Source: JBMTVN01 sp046047235 (GTDB lineage Bacteria; Verrucomicrobiota; Verrucomicrobiia; Limisphaerales; JAHDYP01). From it: a DNA stretch of 30,942 bases. The stretch lies in contig JBJOII010000048.1 in assembly GCA_046047235.1 (NCBI GenBank), forward strand, positions 1-30,942, given 5' to 3'. Shown one piece after another: positions 1 to 9,473 of this stretch. The notes under the pieces were generated by a model. The model made no database searches. It saw nothing but the letters and a program-made list of their open reading frames with translations, and was not told the origin of the DNA. A program made the position numbers and the translations under genes. Each line of letters begins with the position of its first letter. The stretch's first letter is position 1.

Positions 1-7
1 ACATCCT

Positions 8-1171
8 ATGACCCATATCCCCACACCAACCATGCACTCCCACCTCCGCCCTCAGCACTCAGCACCTTGCGCTTCCCGCTTAGCCCTGACCCCTCTCGTC
101 GCTATCCTCTCCTGTCTGCTGCTCCTCAGCCCGGCACAGGCTGCAGAGCCCCCCTCCCCCAATACGATCGCCTTCTACTACCCCTGGTACGGCAACCCCA
201 CCACCGACGGACACTACGCCAACTGGAACCACCCGGTCGCCGTCCGCAATGAAGCCCCTCGCTCCTTCCCCGGTGGCGATGACATCGGCGCTAACTTTTA
301 CCCCGAACTCGGTTGCTACAGCGTCAATAACCCCGAAACGCTCACGTCGCACATGCGACAACTCCGCGAAGCCGGCGTCGGCGTCCTCTGCACCTCCTGG
401 TGGGGCACCAATACCTTCACCGATCGCGCCCTCCCCGCCCTCTTCCAAGCCGCCGAAGCCAACGGCATCCAAATCAACTTCCACCTCGAACCCTTCCCCG
501 GTCGGAACGCCAACACCACCCGCGACGCCATCTCTTACCTCATCGGAAAATACGGCAGCTCGCCCGCCCTCCACCGCCTAGCCTCCCACAACAACCTCCC
601 CGTCTTCTTCATCTACGACTCCTACCTCACCCCGGCATCCGACTGGGCCAGCCTCCTCTCACCCTCCAGTTCCCAAACCATCCGCAATACCCCCAACGAC
701 GCAGTCGTCATCGGCCTCTGGGTCAAACAGCACGAGGAAAGCTTCATGACCCAGGGCCACTTCGATGGCTTCTACACCTATTTCGCCACCGACGGCTTCA
801 CGTTCGGATCCACCCTCAAGAACTGGCCCCGCCTCGCCAGCTGGGCCCGGGAAAACCAAAAACTCTTCATCCCATGCGTCGCCCCCGGCTACATCGATAC
901 CCGCATCCGACCCTGGAATAACGGCAACACCCGCGACCGCGAACAAGGCGCCTACTACGATCGATCCTGGGCCGCAGCCATCCAGTCCAAACCACCCCTC
1001 ATCGCCATCACTTCCTTCAACGAATGGCACGAAGGCACCCAAATCGAACCCGCCTCCCCCAAAACCATCCCCTCCTTCACTTACCTCGACTACTCACCCC
1101 TCCCACCCAACTACTACCTCCAACGCACCGCCCACTGGACCGAACAATTCACCCCCACGCCTCAACGGTGA
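8..1171 (+). CDS. GH99-like secreted glycoside hydrolase (endo-alpha-mannosidase type)
   Basis: The mature part begins with an FYYPWYGNP block (about residues 55-65), followed by a GCYSVNNPETL segment and a CTSWWG strand, all typical of the (beta/alpha)8 barrel of family GH99. Near the C-terminus SFNEWHEGTQIEPA carries two glutamates three residues apart (E339 and E342), which fits the GH99 catalytic pair. GH99 enzymes cleave internal alpha-mannosidic bonds in mannans or N-glycans. The N-terminus has a hydrophobic stretch ending AQA, so export is likely. The frame stays open to the window edge, so the true start could lie upstream; the ATG at position 32 is an alternative. No clear Shine-Dalgarno sequence is visible. 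A GH71-like or other TIM-barrel assignment is less likely given the EWHE motif. Activity and substrate are inferred from the family. Confidence 0.85.
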   Translation: MTHIPTPTMHSHLRPQHSAPCASRLALTPLVAILSCLLLLSPAQAAEPPSPNTIAFYYPWYGNPTTDGHYANWNHPVAVRNEAPRSFPGGDDIGANFYPELGCYSVNNPETLTSHMRQLREAGVGVLCTSWWGTNTFTDRALPALFQAAEANGIQINFHLEPFPGRNANTTRDAISYLIGKYGSSPALHRLASHNNLPVFFIYDSYLTPASDWASLLSPSSSQTIRNTPNDAVVIGLWVKQHEESFMTQGHFDGFYTYFATDGFTFGSTLKNWPRLASWARENQKLFIPCVAPGYIDTRIRPWNNGNTRDREQGAYYDRSWAAAIQSKPPLIAITSFNEWHEGTQIEPASPKTIPSFTYLDYSPLPPNYYLQRTAHWTEQFTPTPQR

Positions 1172-1174
1172 ATT

Positions 1175-1217
1175 AGAGCAGGAAACGTAACGGAGGGTTC
1201 CTCGTCGAAGCTGCTCT
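1175..1217. other. nested inverted repeat after the GH99 gene
   Basis: AGAGCAG (1175-1181) pairs perfectly with CTGCTCT (1211-1217), and an inner AGGAA/TTCCT pairing is possible. It starts 4 bases after the GH99 stop. There is no T-tract, so a terminator role is only a guess. Confidence 0.2.
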
Positions 1218-1299
1218 TGAGGTCGTGGCCGGTGTCTGCCTCTGGACCACTGAAGACCCCCACCTCTTCTTCCGGTGGTAACCCCCAACCAAACCCCGG

Positions 1300-1623
1300 T
1301 CAAAACGCCCTCATCATCACGCAATCCATCCAGTCCACAACCAGATGGAATAAACACCCCGCCCCCAACACCCGCCACGGCCACTGCGGAATCAATAACA
1401 GCACCCCATACACCAACGCCGCCCACCACGTGTGCAACGCATGAAACCCAATGCTGCACCGGTCCGGATCAAACACCGGATCCGCCAGCAAATGGTCCAA
1501 ATCCATCAACATCGTCCCCACCATCCACCATCCCCCCGCCACCCAGCGCTTGCGCCAAAACCACCACGCCAAACCAAATGGCACCACAAAATGCCCGGCG
1601 TAATGCACCACATGCCTGATCAT
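1300..1623 (-). CDS. DUF6122-type small membrane protein
   Basis: The protein is about 107 residues. It starts MIRHVVHYAGHF, continues into hydrophobic segments, has the conserved core DLDHLLADPVFDPDRCSIGFHALH, and ends with another membrane segment containing HLVVDWMDC. This pattern matches the DUF6122 family of small inner-membrane proteins; the D-x-D-H and later H/D residues suggest metal binding, but no function is established. I chose the ATG at 1623 because GGAG lies about 9 bases upstream and the family starts this way; a GTG at 1650 would add nine residues. It lies alone between two + strand hydrolase genes and is not obviously in an operon. Confidence 0.75.
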   Translation of the reverse strand: MIRHVVHYAGHFVVPFGLAWWFWRKRWVAGGWWMVGTMLMDLDHLLADPVFDPDRCSIGFHALHTWWAALVYGVLLLIPQWPWRVLGAGCLFHLVVDWMDCVMMRAF

Positions 1624-1884
1624 ACTTAACGTCTCCACCACGGTCTCCACACCCTAGCCACCCGCCCCAAACCCAGCCAGAGTTTCCGACCGCAAACGGA
1701 CGCAACATCCTTTTGCCCTTCAAATCTTTTTACCACCCCCAACATCCCCCGAGCCCGTGGTTCGGAGTTTTCCTTCTTCGCCGAGGCTTCGAAGGACAGG
1801 CGGTGTTCCAGATCACCAGCCCATCAGTCCAAACCCCACCTATCACCACCCGAACCCAAACAGCACCAGTCACCCCCATCAACT
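1624..1884. other. intergenic spacer before the first repeat array
   Basis: No coding sequence is supported here. It should hold the promoter of the DUF6122 gene. Around 1801-1815 is CGGTGTTCCAGATCA, which resembles short motifs at 6779-6795 and 26054-26070. Confidence 0.4.
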
Positions 1885-2063
1885 ATTAGCGTCCATTCGC
1901 GGTCAAAAAACCTTCAGGTCAATCCGCCTCCATTCGCGGTCAGGAACAGAAGTCAGCTATTCGCGTCCATTAGCGTCCATTAGCGGTCAAAAAACCTTCA
2001 GGTCAATCCGCGTCCATTCGCGGTCAAAAAGCCTCAGGTCAATCCGCGTCCATTCGCGTCCCG
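1885..2063 (+). repeat. intergenic repeat array 1 (GCGTCCATTCGCGGT family)
   Basis: The array has many copies of GCGTCCATTCGCGGT and variants. A larger internal unit beginning GGTCAAAAAACCTTCAGGTC occurs twice, with a third related copy beginning with AAAAAGCCTCAGG. It ends about 65 bases before the GH2 start codon. Reading frames across it give only SIRVHSRS-like low-complexity peptide and are not genes. Confidence 0.85.
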
Positions 2064-2127
2064 ATATTCAAGCTTGGAACCCACCACCCGAAGCCTAAGA
2101 CTCAACCCACCCCCACCAGGACTACCC

Positions 2128-5100
2128 ATGAGAACGCTCCTCCGCTCCACTCTCCTCACCTGCACCATCCTCCTCCAACACCAGCCCCAGGCCCAAACGT
2201 CCGATACCGCCCAGCTCCCCACCAACATCGTCGCCAACTGGAACCTCCAGGACGCCCAGCGCGATATCACCCCCACCCGCGAACGCGTCTGCCTCAATGG
2301 ACTCTGGCAATGGCAGCCCGGCACCCCGGAAGACGCCACACCCCCCGCTTCAGACTGGGGCTGGTTCAAGGTCCCCGGCCCCTGGCCCGGCATCACCGAC
2401 TACATGCAGAAGGACTCCCAGACGCTCCATCCGCATCCCGCATGGAACAACCTCCGCATCAGCGACATCACCACCGGCTGGTACCAACGCACGCTCACCA
2501 TTCCCTCCAACTGGGATGCCCGACAAATCGATCTACAGCTGAACGTCCTCAACTCCCTCGCCACGGTCTTCCTCGACAACCAACACTGTGGCGAAATCCA
2601 ATTCCCCGGCGGAGAACTCAACCTCACCCGCTTCTGCACCCCGGGCCAAACTCATCAGCTCAGCATCCTCGTAGTTGCCCTGCCTCTCAAAGGGGTCCTC
2701 CTCTCCTACTCGGACTCCGCTTCAGCCCGCACTGTCTCCGGTCGCGTCCCCCGACGCGGCCTCTGTGGCGATGTCTACCTCACCAGCTCGCCCCAAGGCC
2801 CCCGCATCCAAGACGTCAAGGCCGACCCCTCCGTCCGCCAGAAAAACCTCACGCTCACCGTCTCCCTGGAGCAACTGCCTCACGACCAACTATTCACCCT
2901 CCACACCACTCTCCTCCCCTACCACGAGCCAACGGTCAACTTCACCAGCCCCACCTTCTCCACCTCCGACCTGCAGTCCGGCAAACTCCAGTTTTCCCTG
3001 CCGTGGATCCCCCAAAAACTCTGGGATATCCATACCCCCCAACACCTCTGCCAGCTCCAAATGGAACTGCGCAACGCCCAACAACAAACCCTCGACTCCT
3101 CCCACCCCGTCACGTTCGGCTTCCGTGAACTCTGGACCGAAAACAAGAACTTCATCCTCAACGGCATCCCCCTACACCTCGCCGCCCTGCCCCTCGACAA
3201 TGCCCAAGTCAGCACCGCCCTCGCCACCTACGACGCCGCACGCGAAAGCCTCAAACGCCTCCAGTCCTTCGGCATTAACTTCGTCTATACCCACAACTAC
3301 GACTGCCTGCCCGGATCCCACCTCGCCTTCGACGATATCCTGCGCGCAGCCGACGACACCGGCATGCTCGTCGCCCTCTCCCAACCCCACTTCAGCCACT
3401 ACGACTGGCCGTCCCCCGAAGCCACCCAAACCAATGGCTATGCCCGCCACGCCGCCGCCTACGTTCGCACCGCACAACACCACCCCTCCGTCGTCGCCTA
3501 CGCCATGAGCCACAACGCCACCGGCTATAACGAAGACATGAACCCGCTCATGATCGATGGCATCCAGGACCAACGCGACAACTGGGCACGCCGTAACGTG
3601 GACAAAGCCCTGCAGGCCGAAGCAATCGTCCGCCAGCTCGACCCCTCACGCATGGTCTATCACCATGCCTCCGGCAACCTCGGCCCCCTCCATATCGTTA
3701 ATTTCTACCCCAACTTCGTCCCCATCCAGGAACTCTCCGACTGGTTCGAACACTGGTCCAACCATGGCGTTAAACCCGCCTTCCTCTGTGAATACGGTGC
3801 CCCCTTCACCTGGGACTGGACACTCTACCGAGGCTGGTACCGCGGCCAACGCGAATTCGGCAGTGCTCAAGTCCCCTGGGAGTTCTGCCTCGCAGAATGG
3901 AACGCCCAGTTCATCGGCGATCCCGCCTACAACACCAGCGAAGCCGAAAAAACCAACCTCCGATGGGAAGCCCAACAGTTCCGCAACCGCAGTCTCTGGC
4001 ACCGCTGGGATTACCCCCACCAGGTCGGCTCCACGACCTTCAATGAACGTTACCCCGTCTTCGCCGCCTACCTCACCGATAACTTCCGCGCCTTCCGCAC
4101 CTGGGGCCTCTCCGCCCTCTCCCCCTGGGAACACGGTCACTTCTGGCAACTCTCCCGGGGAACCGACCGACAACGCGTCGACCTCCCCACGCGCTGGAAC
4201 CAACTCCAACACCCAGGCTATAGCCCCGATTACCAGGACCAACGCTACGAACGCTTCGACCTCGCCTACTCCACCACCAACTGGATCGCCACCCCCGCCG
4301 CCCAAGCCCTCTACCGCAACATCCGCCCCCTCCTCGCCTACATCGCCGGCAAACCCGACCGCTTCACCAGCAAAGACCACAACTTCCTGCCCGGCGAAAC
4401 CATCAGCAAACAACTCGTCATCATCAATGACTCCCGCGAACCCGTCTCCTGCACCGCCCACTGGACGCTAAACCTCCCCCAGCCCGTCCGAAACGAAACC
4501 ACCACCACCATCGCCCCCGGACAACAAACCCGCATCCCCATCCAGTTCTCTCTCCCACCAAACCTCCAACCCAATACCTGCACGCTCGACGCCTCATTCA
4601 CCTTCAGCACCGGAGAAATCCAAAACGACTCCTTCACCATCCATATCCTCCCCCCACCCCGCACACCCAAAGCAATCCTCCCCATCGCTCTATTCGATCC
4701 CCAAGGCGAAACCTCCCAACTCCTCGCCAATCTCAATATCCCCACCCAACCCGTCACCGCCAACACCGACCTCTCCCCCTACCCCATCCTCATCATCGGT
4801 AAAGGCGCCCTCACCACCAACCTGCCCGCACCCAACATCACCTCGGTCCGGAACGGCCTCAAAGTCCTCGTCTTCGAACAAACCACGCCCGCACTCGAAT
4901 CCCGACTCGGCTTCCGCACCACCGAATACGGCCTCCGCACCGTCTTCCCCCGCACCCCCGACCACCCCGCCCTCTCCCAAATCAAACCGGAACACCTCCG
5001 CGATTGGCGCGGGAGCTCCACTCTCCTCCCACCAACACTCGAATACACCCTGAACCCCAAGTTCAACGGCGCCCCCACGGTCCAATGGTGCAACCTGCCC

Positions 5101-6033
5101 GTCACCCGACTCTGGCGCTGCGGTAACCAGGGCAACGTCGCCTCCGCCCTCATCGAAAAACCCGCCCGCGGCAACTTCCTCCCCATCCTCGACGGCGGCT
5201 TCAGCCTCCAATACTCCCCGCTCCTCGAATACCACGAAGGCCAAGGCATGATCCTCTTCTGCCAACTCGACGTCACCAGCCGCACCGAACCCGATCCCGC
5301 AGCCCAAACCCTCGTCGCCAATCTCATCAACCACATCCAGCAATGGACCCCCGCCAAACATCGCCGCACGGTCTACTACGGCGGCGACAACGGCCGACAA
5401 CATCTGGTCGACATCGGAATCGAACCCGCCGAACTCAACCCCCTCACCCTCACCCCCAACGACCTCCTCGTCGTAGCCCCGGACACCAACCCGCTACCGG
5501 AAACCGTCGCCGCTACGATCTCCCTTCACCTCCAACACCATGCCCCCGTCCTCGCCATCGGCTGGACCTCAGAAACCCTGCCCTCCACCTTCCCCCTCCC
5601 TCTTGCCTTCGAGCCCCGGGAACATATCTCCGCCGCATTCACCCCTCCCCTCACTCACTCCCCCTTTGCCGGCATCAGCCCTGCCGACCTCCATAACCGC
5701 GACCCGCGCACTCTCCAACTCCTCACCTCCAGCCCGGCCCTCGAAATCCTTGCCAACGGAGCTCTCGCCACCGCCATCAACACACCCCTCACGCTCTGCC
5801 AATTGACACCCTGGGAATTCAACCAGCCCGACCAAATGAACCTCAAACGCACCCACCGCCGCCTCTCCTTTATGTTCTCCCGCCTCCTCGCCAACCTCGG
5901 CTCCCCCAGCTCCACCCCCCTCCTGGAACGATTCCACCAACCCGTTACCACGACCGACTCACGCTGGCTCACCGGCCTCTACCTCGATACCCCCGAAGAA
6001 TGGGACGACCCCTACCGCTTCTTCCGCTGGTAG
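2128..6033 (+). CDS. large secreted GH2-like (beta-galactosidase-like) protein
   Basis: The protein is about 1301 residues with an N-terminal signal peptide (MRTLLRSTLLTCTILL, then QAQA). A jelly-roll sugar-binding domain follows, with LNGLWQWQPG and GWYQRTLTIP motifs, then immunoglobulin-like and TIM-barrel regions (FILNGIPLHLA; SFGINFVYTHNYDC; HPSVVAYAMSHN). FLCEYGAP holds E555, the expected GH2 nucleophile. The usual acid/base glutamate of the NE motif aligns with N463 in MSHNATG, so catalysis may differ. The C-terminal third looks like beta-sandwich and amidotransferase-like folds (ILIIGKGALTTN), as in some beta-galactosidase relatives. The ATG at 2128 is chosen because AGGA lies 7 bases upstream and it begins the signal peptide; an upstream start at 2074 lies in repeat-flank sequence. 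The substrate is unknown. Confidence 0.8.
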   Translation: MRTLLRSTLLTCTILLQHQPQAQTSDTAQLPTNIVANWNLQDAQRDITPTRERVCLNGLWQWQPGTPEDATPPASDWGWFKVPGPWPGITDYMQKDSQTLHPHPAWNNLRISDITTGWYQRTLTIPSNWDARQIDLQLNVLNSLATVFLDNQHCGEIQFPGGELNLTRFCTPGQTHQLSILVVALPLKGVLLSYSDSASARTVSGRVPRRGLCGDVYLTSSPQGPRIQDVKADPSVRQKNLTLTVSLEQLPHDQLFTLHTTLLPYHEPTVNFTSPTFSTSDLQSGKLQFSLPWIPQKLWDIHTPQHLCQLQMELRNAQQQTLDSSHPVTFGFRELWTENKNFILNGIPLHLAALPLDNAQVSTALATYDAARESLKRLQSFGINFVYTHNYDCLPGSHLAFDDILRAADDTGMLVALSQPHFSHYDWPSPEATQTNGYARHAAAYVRTAQHHPSVVAYAMSHNATGYNEDMNPLMIDGIQDQRDNWARRNVDKALQAEAIVRQLDPSRMVYHHASGNLGPLHIVNFYPNFVPIQELSDWFEHWSNHGVKPAFLCEYGAPFTWDWTLYRGWYRGQREFGSAQVPWEFCLAEWNAQFIGDPAYNTSEAEKTNLRWEAQQFRNRSLWHRWDYPHQVGSTTFNERYPVFAAYLTDNFRAFRTWGLSALSPWEHGHFWQLSRGTDRQRVDLPTRWNQLQHPGYSPDYQDQRYERFDLAYSTTNWIATPAAQALYRNIRPLLAYIAGKPDRFTSKDHNFLPGETISKQLVIINDSREPVSCTAHWTLNLPQPVRNETTTTIAPGQQTRIPIQFSLPPNLQPNTCTLDASFTFSTGEIQNDSFTIHILPPPRTPKAILPIALFDPQGETSQLLANLNIPTQPVTANTDLSPYPILIIGKGALTTNLPAPNITSVRNGLKVLVFEQTTPALESRLGFRTTEYGLRTVFPRTPDHPALSQIKPEHLRDWRGSSTLLPPTLEYTLNPKFNGAPTVQWCNLPVTRLWRCGNQGNVASALIEKPARGNFLPILDGGFSLQYSPLLEYHEGQGMILFCQLDVTSRTEPDPAAQTLVANLINHIQQWTPAKHRRTVYYGGDNGRQHLVDIGIEPAELNPLTLTPNDLLVVAPDTNPLPETVAATISLHLQHHAPVLAIGWTSETLPSTFPLPLAFEPREHISAAFTPPLTHSPFAGISPADLHNRDPRTLQLLTSSPALEILANGALATAINTPLTLCQLTPWEFNQPDQMNLKRTHRRLSFMFSRLLANLGSPSSTPLLERFHQPVTTTDSRWLTGLYLDTPEEWDDPYRFFRW

Positions 6034-6109
6034 AGCGGTGGAAATAATAGTGTGGCCGAAGGCGTAGCCAATGAGGTGACGGCGAATAACCTTAAATCCT
6101 ACTTGCCCC

Positions 6110-6706
6110 TCAGATCCTTTTGCCAAACCCCCTCACCGCCTCAACCACCTTCCGGTCAGCAATCCCACTCACCAACGAGACCGGAGTCACTCCACCATTC
6201 CGCACACGCATCAACACCCAGCAGATCAACCCCGCCGTCAGGACAAAATTCGGCCAGGCATTCAGCGCCCACTGATGTGTCCATACAACTCCTCCGGACA
6301 AAGTCATCGGAGCCCAGTAATGAATCACCCACAAGTCCCCGGCAGCAGGCCCGCGCGAACCCACCACATCACACAGCAGATGCAGATGAAACGTCAGCAA
6401 ACACAACCCCAACACCCTCCACGAACGCAGCCCGCACAACCCAACCCCACCCCAGACCAGCAATGCCCCAAGCAAACCGTGCAACAACAAGTGATGATAC
6501 CGAAAAAACCACTCACTCTCCGGATATCCCAACCAGCGGTTCACTATGTCCACCACTGCACCCAGCCCATCCAAATCGGGAGCCACCCCCGCAAGGCAAA
6601 TCGCCAACCGCGACCGACGATCCTCCACACCCAACTCCGCCACGACCCAGCTGGCTAAAAAATGAGTGACCGGACTCACAACACCCCGCCCCCGCTTCTT
6701 GAACAT
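6110..6706 (-). CDS. YdjM/YbcI-like membrane-bound putative metal-dependent hydrolase
   Basis: The sequence shows SPVTHFLASWVVAE near the N-terminus, then CLAGVAPDLDGLG, YHHLLLHGLLGALL and FHLHLLCDVVGSRGP. The spaced His/Asp residues sit in membrane segments. This is the layout of the YdjM family (LexA-regulated, inner-membrane putative hydrolases in enterobacteria). Its biochemical role is not established. The ATG at 6706 has a GAGGGAG about 12 bases upstream. A GTG at 6679 would give MSPVTHF, the more common family start, and a GTG at 6736 has GGAGG directly abutting it, which is too close. It converges with the GH2 gene, 76 bases apart. Function remains inference. Confidence 0.75.
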   Translation of the reverse strand: MFKKRGRGVVSPVTHFLASWVVAELGVEDRRSRLAICLAGVAPDLDGLGAVVDIVNRWLGYPESEWFFRYHHLLLHGLLGALLVWGGVGLCGLRSWRVLGLCLLTFHLHLLCDVVGSRGPAAGDLWVIHYWAPMTLSGGVVWTHQWALNAWPNFVLTAGLICWVLMRVRNGGVTPVSLVSGIADRKVVEAVRGFGKRI

Positions 6707-6808
6707 CCAATAATCACACTCCCTCAAACACCACACCCTCCAGCGAGTTGCGCCACTCCACCCTAATCCCGACGGTGCTTCGGTGTTTCAGAACATGCAC
6801 CAGCAACC
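6707..6808. other. spacer with motif shared at array edges
   Basis: No gene is supported. TTCGGTGTTTCAGAACA (6779-6795) recurs with one mismatch at 26054-26070 and more loosely at 1801-1815. Confidence 0.35.
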
Positions 6809-7023
6809 AATGCCATTCGCGTCCATTGAGGTCCATTCGCGGTTAAAAACCTCCCATCCCCATTCGCGTCTATTGGCGTCCATTCGCGGTCAAAAACTCA
6901 CCATTCGCGTCCATTGGCGTCCATTCGCGGTTCAAAACCTCCCATCCACATTCGCGTCTATTAGCGTCCATTCGCGGTTAAAAAAACCGTTCTCACCCGC
7001 GTGCATTGGCGTCCATTCGCGGT
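6809..7023 (+). repeat. intergenic repeat array 2, overlapping the hisC 3' end
   Basis: Repeats of the GCGTCCATTCGCGGT family, separated mostly by AAAAACCTCCCATC-type linkers. The last copy runs into the hisC reading frame and encodes its final residues and stop. Confidence 0.85.
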
Positions 7024-8141
7024 CGCAACTCAGCACAAACCCCCACAAACCGCTCCATCTCATCCGCGGTCCCGATCGTAATCCGCAAATACCCCCGCAG
7101 CTCCGACGCAGAAAACCACCGCACCAAAAGATCACGCTCCTTCAGGGCCTCAAACCAAACAGAAGCCTCCTGCCCCGGCGGCCGCGCGAGAATGAAATTC
7201 GTCTCGCTCGGCAACACTTCAAAACCCAATTTCCCCAGGGCCCGTGACACCTTCTTCCGTGTCGCTTTCACCCGACGGAAATTCTGCCGGTAATACCCCA
7301 GGTCCGACAGCGTCGCCAACGCCGCCACCTGCCCCAGGCCATTGACGTTGTAGCTGTCCCGGATTGAATCCAGCGCCCGGATCAAGCGCTCATCACCCAC
7401 CCCATAACCCACCCGCTGGAAGCACAGTGAATAGGCCTTCGAAAAAGTCCGCGCCACCATCACGTGCGGATAACGCAACGCCAGCTCCATCGCCGATCCC
7501 GATGCGAAATCCACATAGGCCTCATCCAGCACCACCACCCCACGCGTCATCCGACACACCATCTCCAACTCCTCCAATTTATACCCCCGCCCTCCCGGCG
7601 CGTTCGGCGTCGTCACAAAACTCAACGCCGCATCCGGATCCCAACCCCTCGCCAGCAACGTCCTTCTCGACGGGATCCCAAAGTCGGGATTCAACGACAC
7701 CGGGTTCTTCACCGCCCCATGAATGTCTGCCAGAACCGGATACAAGGAGTAGCTCGGCGTAAAATACTGGACCAGCTTCCGGCTCCGCCCCACCCTGGCT
7801 TCCCCCTCCTCCACAAAAGCCCGCACCGCCAACGCCAGAAAATCATCCGACCCGTTCGTCACCACCACCCGCTCAGCTCCGCAACCGTGCAGCTTCCCCA
7901 GCTTATCCCGCACCAGCTGCGACGTCGGATTCGGATACAACCGCAACCGACCGTCCACCGCCTCCCGCACCGCCTCCAGAACCCTCGGCGACGGCGGATA
8001 CGGATTCTCATTCGTGTTCAGCTTGATCAACCCCGGCCGCTTCAGCTGCTCACCGGGCACATAGGCGTGCACTTGCTCAACCGCCCGACGTATCCACGGC
8101 CCGGGTCTGGACGCCGCACGCTTCGCCTGCTTCTTGACCAT
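6993..8141 (-). CDS. hisC: histidinol-phosphate aminotransferase
   Basis: A fold-type I PLP enzyme of about 382 residues that converts imidazole-acetol phosphate and glutamate to L-histidinol phosphate, in the cytosol. The family signatures are LIKLNTNENPYPPSP near the N-terminus, TNGSDDFLALAVRAF, VVLDEAYVDFA, and TFSKAYSLCFQRVGY with the PLP lysine K235. The end RLRITIGT-like segment (YLRITIGTADEMERF) is present. The ATG at 8141 is chosen because GGGAGG lies 5 bases upstream; a TTG directly before it is too close to that site. It follows hisD by 27 bases on the same strand, so the two are probably co-transcribed. The last residues (about RPRMDANARG) and the stop codon come from the adjacent intergenic repeat, so the native end has been replaced or extended. 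Confidence 0.95.
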   Translation of the reverse strand: MVKKQAKRAASRPGPWIRRAVEQVHAYVPGEQLKRPGLIKLNTNENPYPPSPRVLEAVREAVDGRLRLYPNPTSQLVRDKLGKLHGCGAERVVVTNGSDDFLALAVRAFVEEGEARVGRSRKLVQYFTPSYSLYPVLADIHGAVKNPVSLNPDFGIPSRRTLLARGWDPDAALSFVTTPNAPGGRGYKLEELEMVCRMTRGVVVLDEAYVDFASGSAMELALRYPHVMVARTFSKAYSLCFQRVGYGVGDERLIRALDSIRDSYNVNGLGQVAALATLSDLGYYRQNFRRVKATRKKVSRALGKLGFEVLPSETNFILARPPGQEASVWFEALKERDLLVRWFSASELRGYLRITIGTADEMERFVGVCAELRPRMDANARG

Positions 8142-8168
8142 CAATGCCTCCCTGTAGTTCCGACCGGA

Positions 8169-9473
8169 TTATTTCTTGCGACGCGCAAACCGGATCGCCG
8201 CCGAGTTCGCATGCCCTTCCAACCCCTCCGCCCCAGCCAAGGTCGCCACAGTCGGCAACGACTTCTTCAATGCAGCCCGGTCATAACGCACCACCGAGGT
8301 CCGACGTTGAAACTGGTCCACGGTCAATCCCGCAAAGGACGCACCCGCCCCGCCCGTCGGCAAGGTGTGACTCGGCCCCGCCATGTAGTCGCCCAAAACC
8401 GTCGGCGACCATGCCCCAAGGAAAATCGCGCCCGCCGTCACTATCCGCTCCGAGACCTTCTCGCCCTGCCGCATCATGATCTCGCAATGCTCCGGTGCCA
8501 GTCCGTTCGCCACCGTCACCGCTTGATCCACATCCTCCACCAACATCAAACAACCCTGCTGCTTCAAAGCCTTGCGAATATGCTTCGCCCTCGCCCGCTC
8601 CCGCACCTGCACCTGAATCTCCCTCTTCACCTCAGCCAATAACGCCTTCGAGGTCGTCACCAACCACACCCGCTCGTGACCCGACCCATGCTCCGCCTGC
8701 GCCAGCATGTCCGCTGCCACCAACTCAGGCCTCGCCGTGTCATCCGCCATCACCAGCATCTCGCTCGGCCCCGGTAACAAATCCACTGCCACCCGACCAA
8801 ATAACAGCCGCTTCGCCATCACCACATACGCATTGCCCGGACCAAAGACCTTCTGCACCGGCCGTATAGTCTCCGTCCCCCACGCCATCGCCGCAATCGC
8901 CTGCGCACCTCCCACACGATAAATCTCCGTCGCACCCGCCAAACGCGCCGCATACAACAGCCCCGGATGCACCTGCCCACCTGCCCCGCACGGCGTGCAC
9001 ACCACGATCTCCTTGCACCCCGCCACCTTCGCCAAAACGACCGTCATCAATGCCGTCGATACCAGCGGAGCCGTCCCCCCAGGGATATACACCCCCACCC
9101 GCTGAAACGGATCAAACTTCTCCCCCACCTCACCCCCCTCCGTGTTCCGAATGCTCCAACCCTTCCTCAACCCCCGCTTGCTAAAACGCTCCACATTCTT
9201 CTTCGCCACCCCCAAGGCAGTCCGCATCGCCTCATCCGCCTTCAACGACGCCGCCATCAACTCCGCCTTCGACACCGCCAACTGACCAGAACTCAACTTC
9301 GCCCCGTCAAACCGCTCGGTGAACTCCAGCAAAGCCGCGTCCCCACGATCCCGCACCGCCTCCACAATCGACCGCGTCCGCTCCTCAATCGTCGCGTCAA
9401 ACAAACTGCTCTCAGCCGTCAAATCAGCCAAGATCCCCGATAAATTCTTCTCCGTACAGCGGATGGTTCTCAC
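8169..9473 (-). CDS. hisD: histidinol dehydrogenase
   Basis: The zinc-dependent, NAD-dependent enzyme for the last two steps of histidine synthesis (histidinol to histidine). Visible signatures are GVYIPGGTAPLVSTALM, the nucleotide-binding GPGNAYV, GPSEMLV, LAPEHCEIM with the catalytic Glu-His, and GDYMAGPSHTLPTGGAGASFAGL near the C-terminus. With the GTG at 9473 the protein is 434 residues and begins VRTIRC, close to the usual family length. An upstream TTG at 9530 would add 19 residues with no family support. No strong Shine-Dalgarno sequence precedes the GTG, so the start is less certain than the identity. It is the promoter-proximal gene of a hisD-hisC pair. Confidence 0.95.
   Translation of the reverse strand: MRTIRCTEKNLSGILADLTAESSLFDATIEERTRSIVEAVRDRGDAALLEFTERFDGAKLSSGQLAVSKAELMAASLKADEAMRTALGVAKKNVERFSKRGLRKGWSIRNTEGGEVGEKFDPFQRVGVYIPGGTAPLVSTALMTVVLAKVAGCKEIVVCTPCGAGGQVHPGLLYAARLAGATEIYRVGGAQAIAAMAWGTETIRPVQKVFGPGNAYVVMAKRLLFGRVAVDLLPGPSEMLVMADDTARPELVAADMLAQAEHGSGHERVWLVTTSKALLAEVKREIQVQVRERARAKHIRKALKQQGCLMLVEDVDQAVTVANGLAPEHCEIMMRQGEKVSERIVTAGAIFLGAWSPTVLGDYMAGPSHTLPTGGAGASFAGLTVDQFQRRTSVVRYDRAALKKSLPTVATLAGAEGLEGHANSAAIRFARRKK

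Noticed and set aside
1757..2098. ORF across repeat array 1
   Set aside because: It is translated repeat sequence with no family signature.
6052..6669. + strand ORF opposite the YdjM-like gene
   Set aside because: Its translation is Pro/Thr/Ser-rich and lacks motifs, whereas the - strand reading shows a conserved family.
7464..8642. Long + strand ORF opposite hisC and hisD
   Set aside because: It is rich in Arg, Pro and His without any motif and exists only because of the skewed codon use of the real - strand genes.
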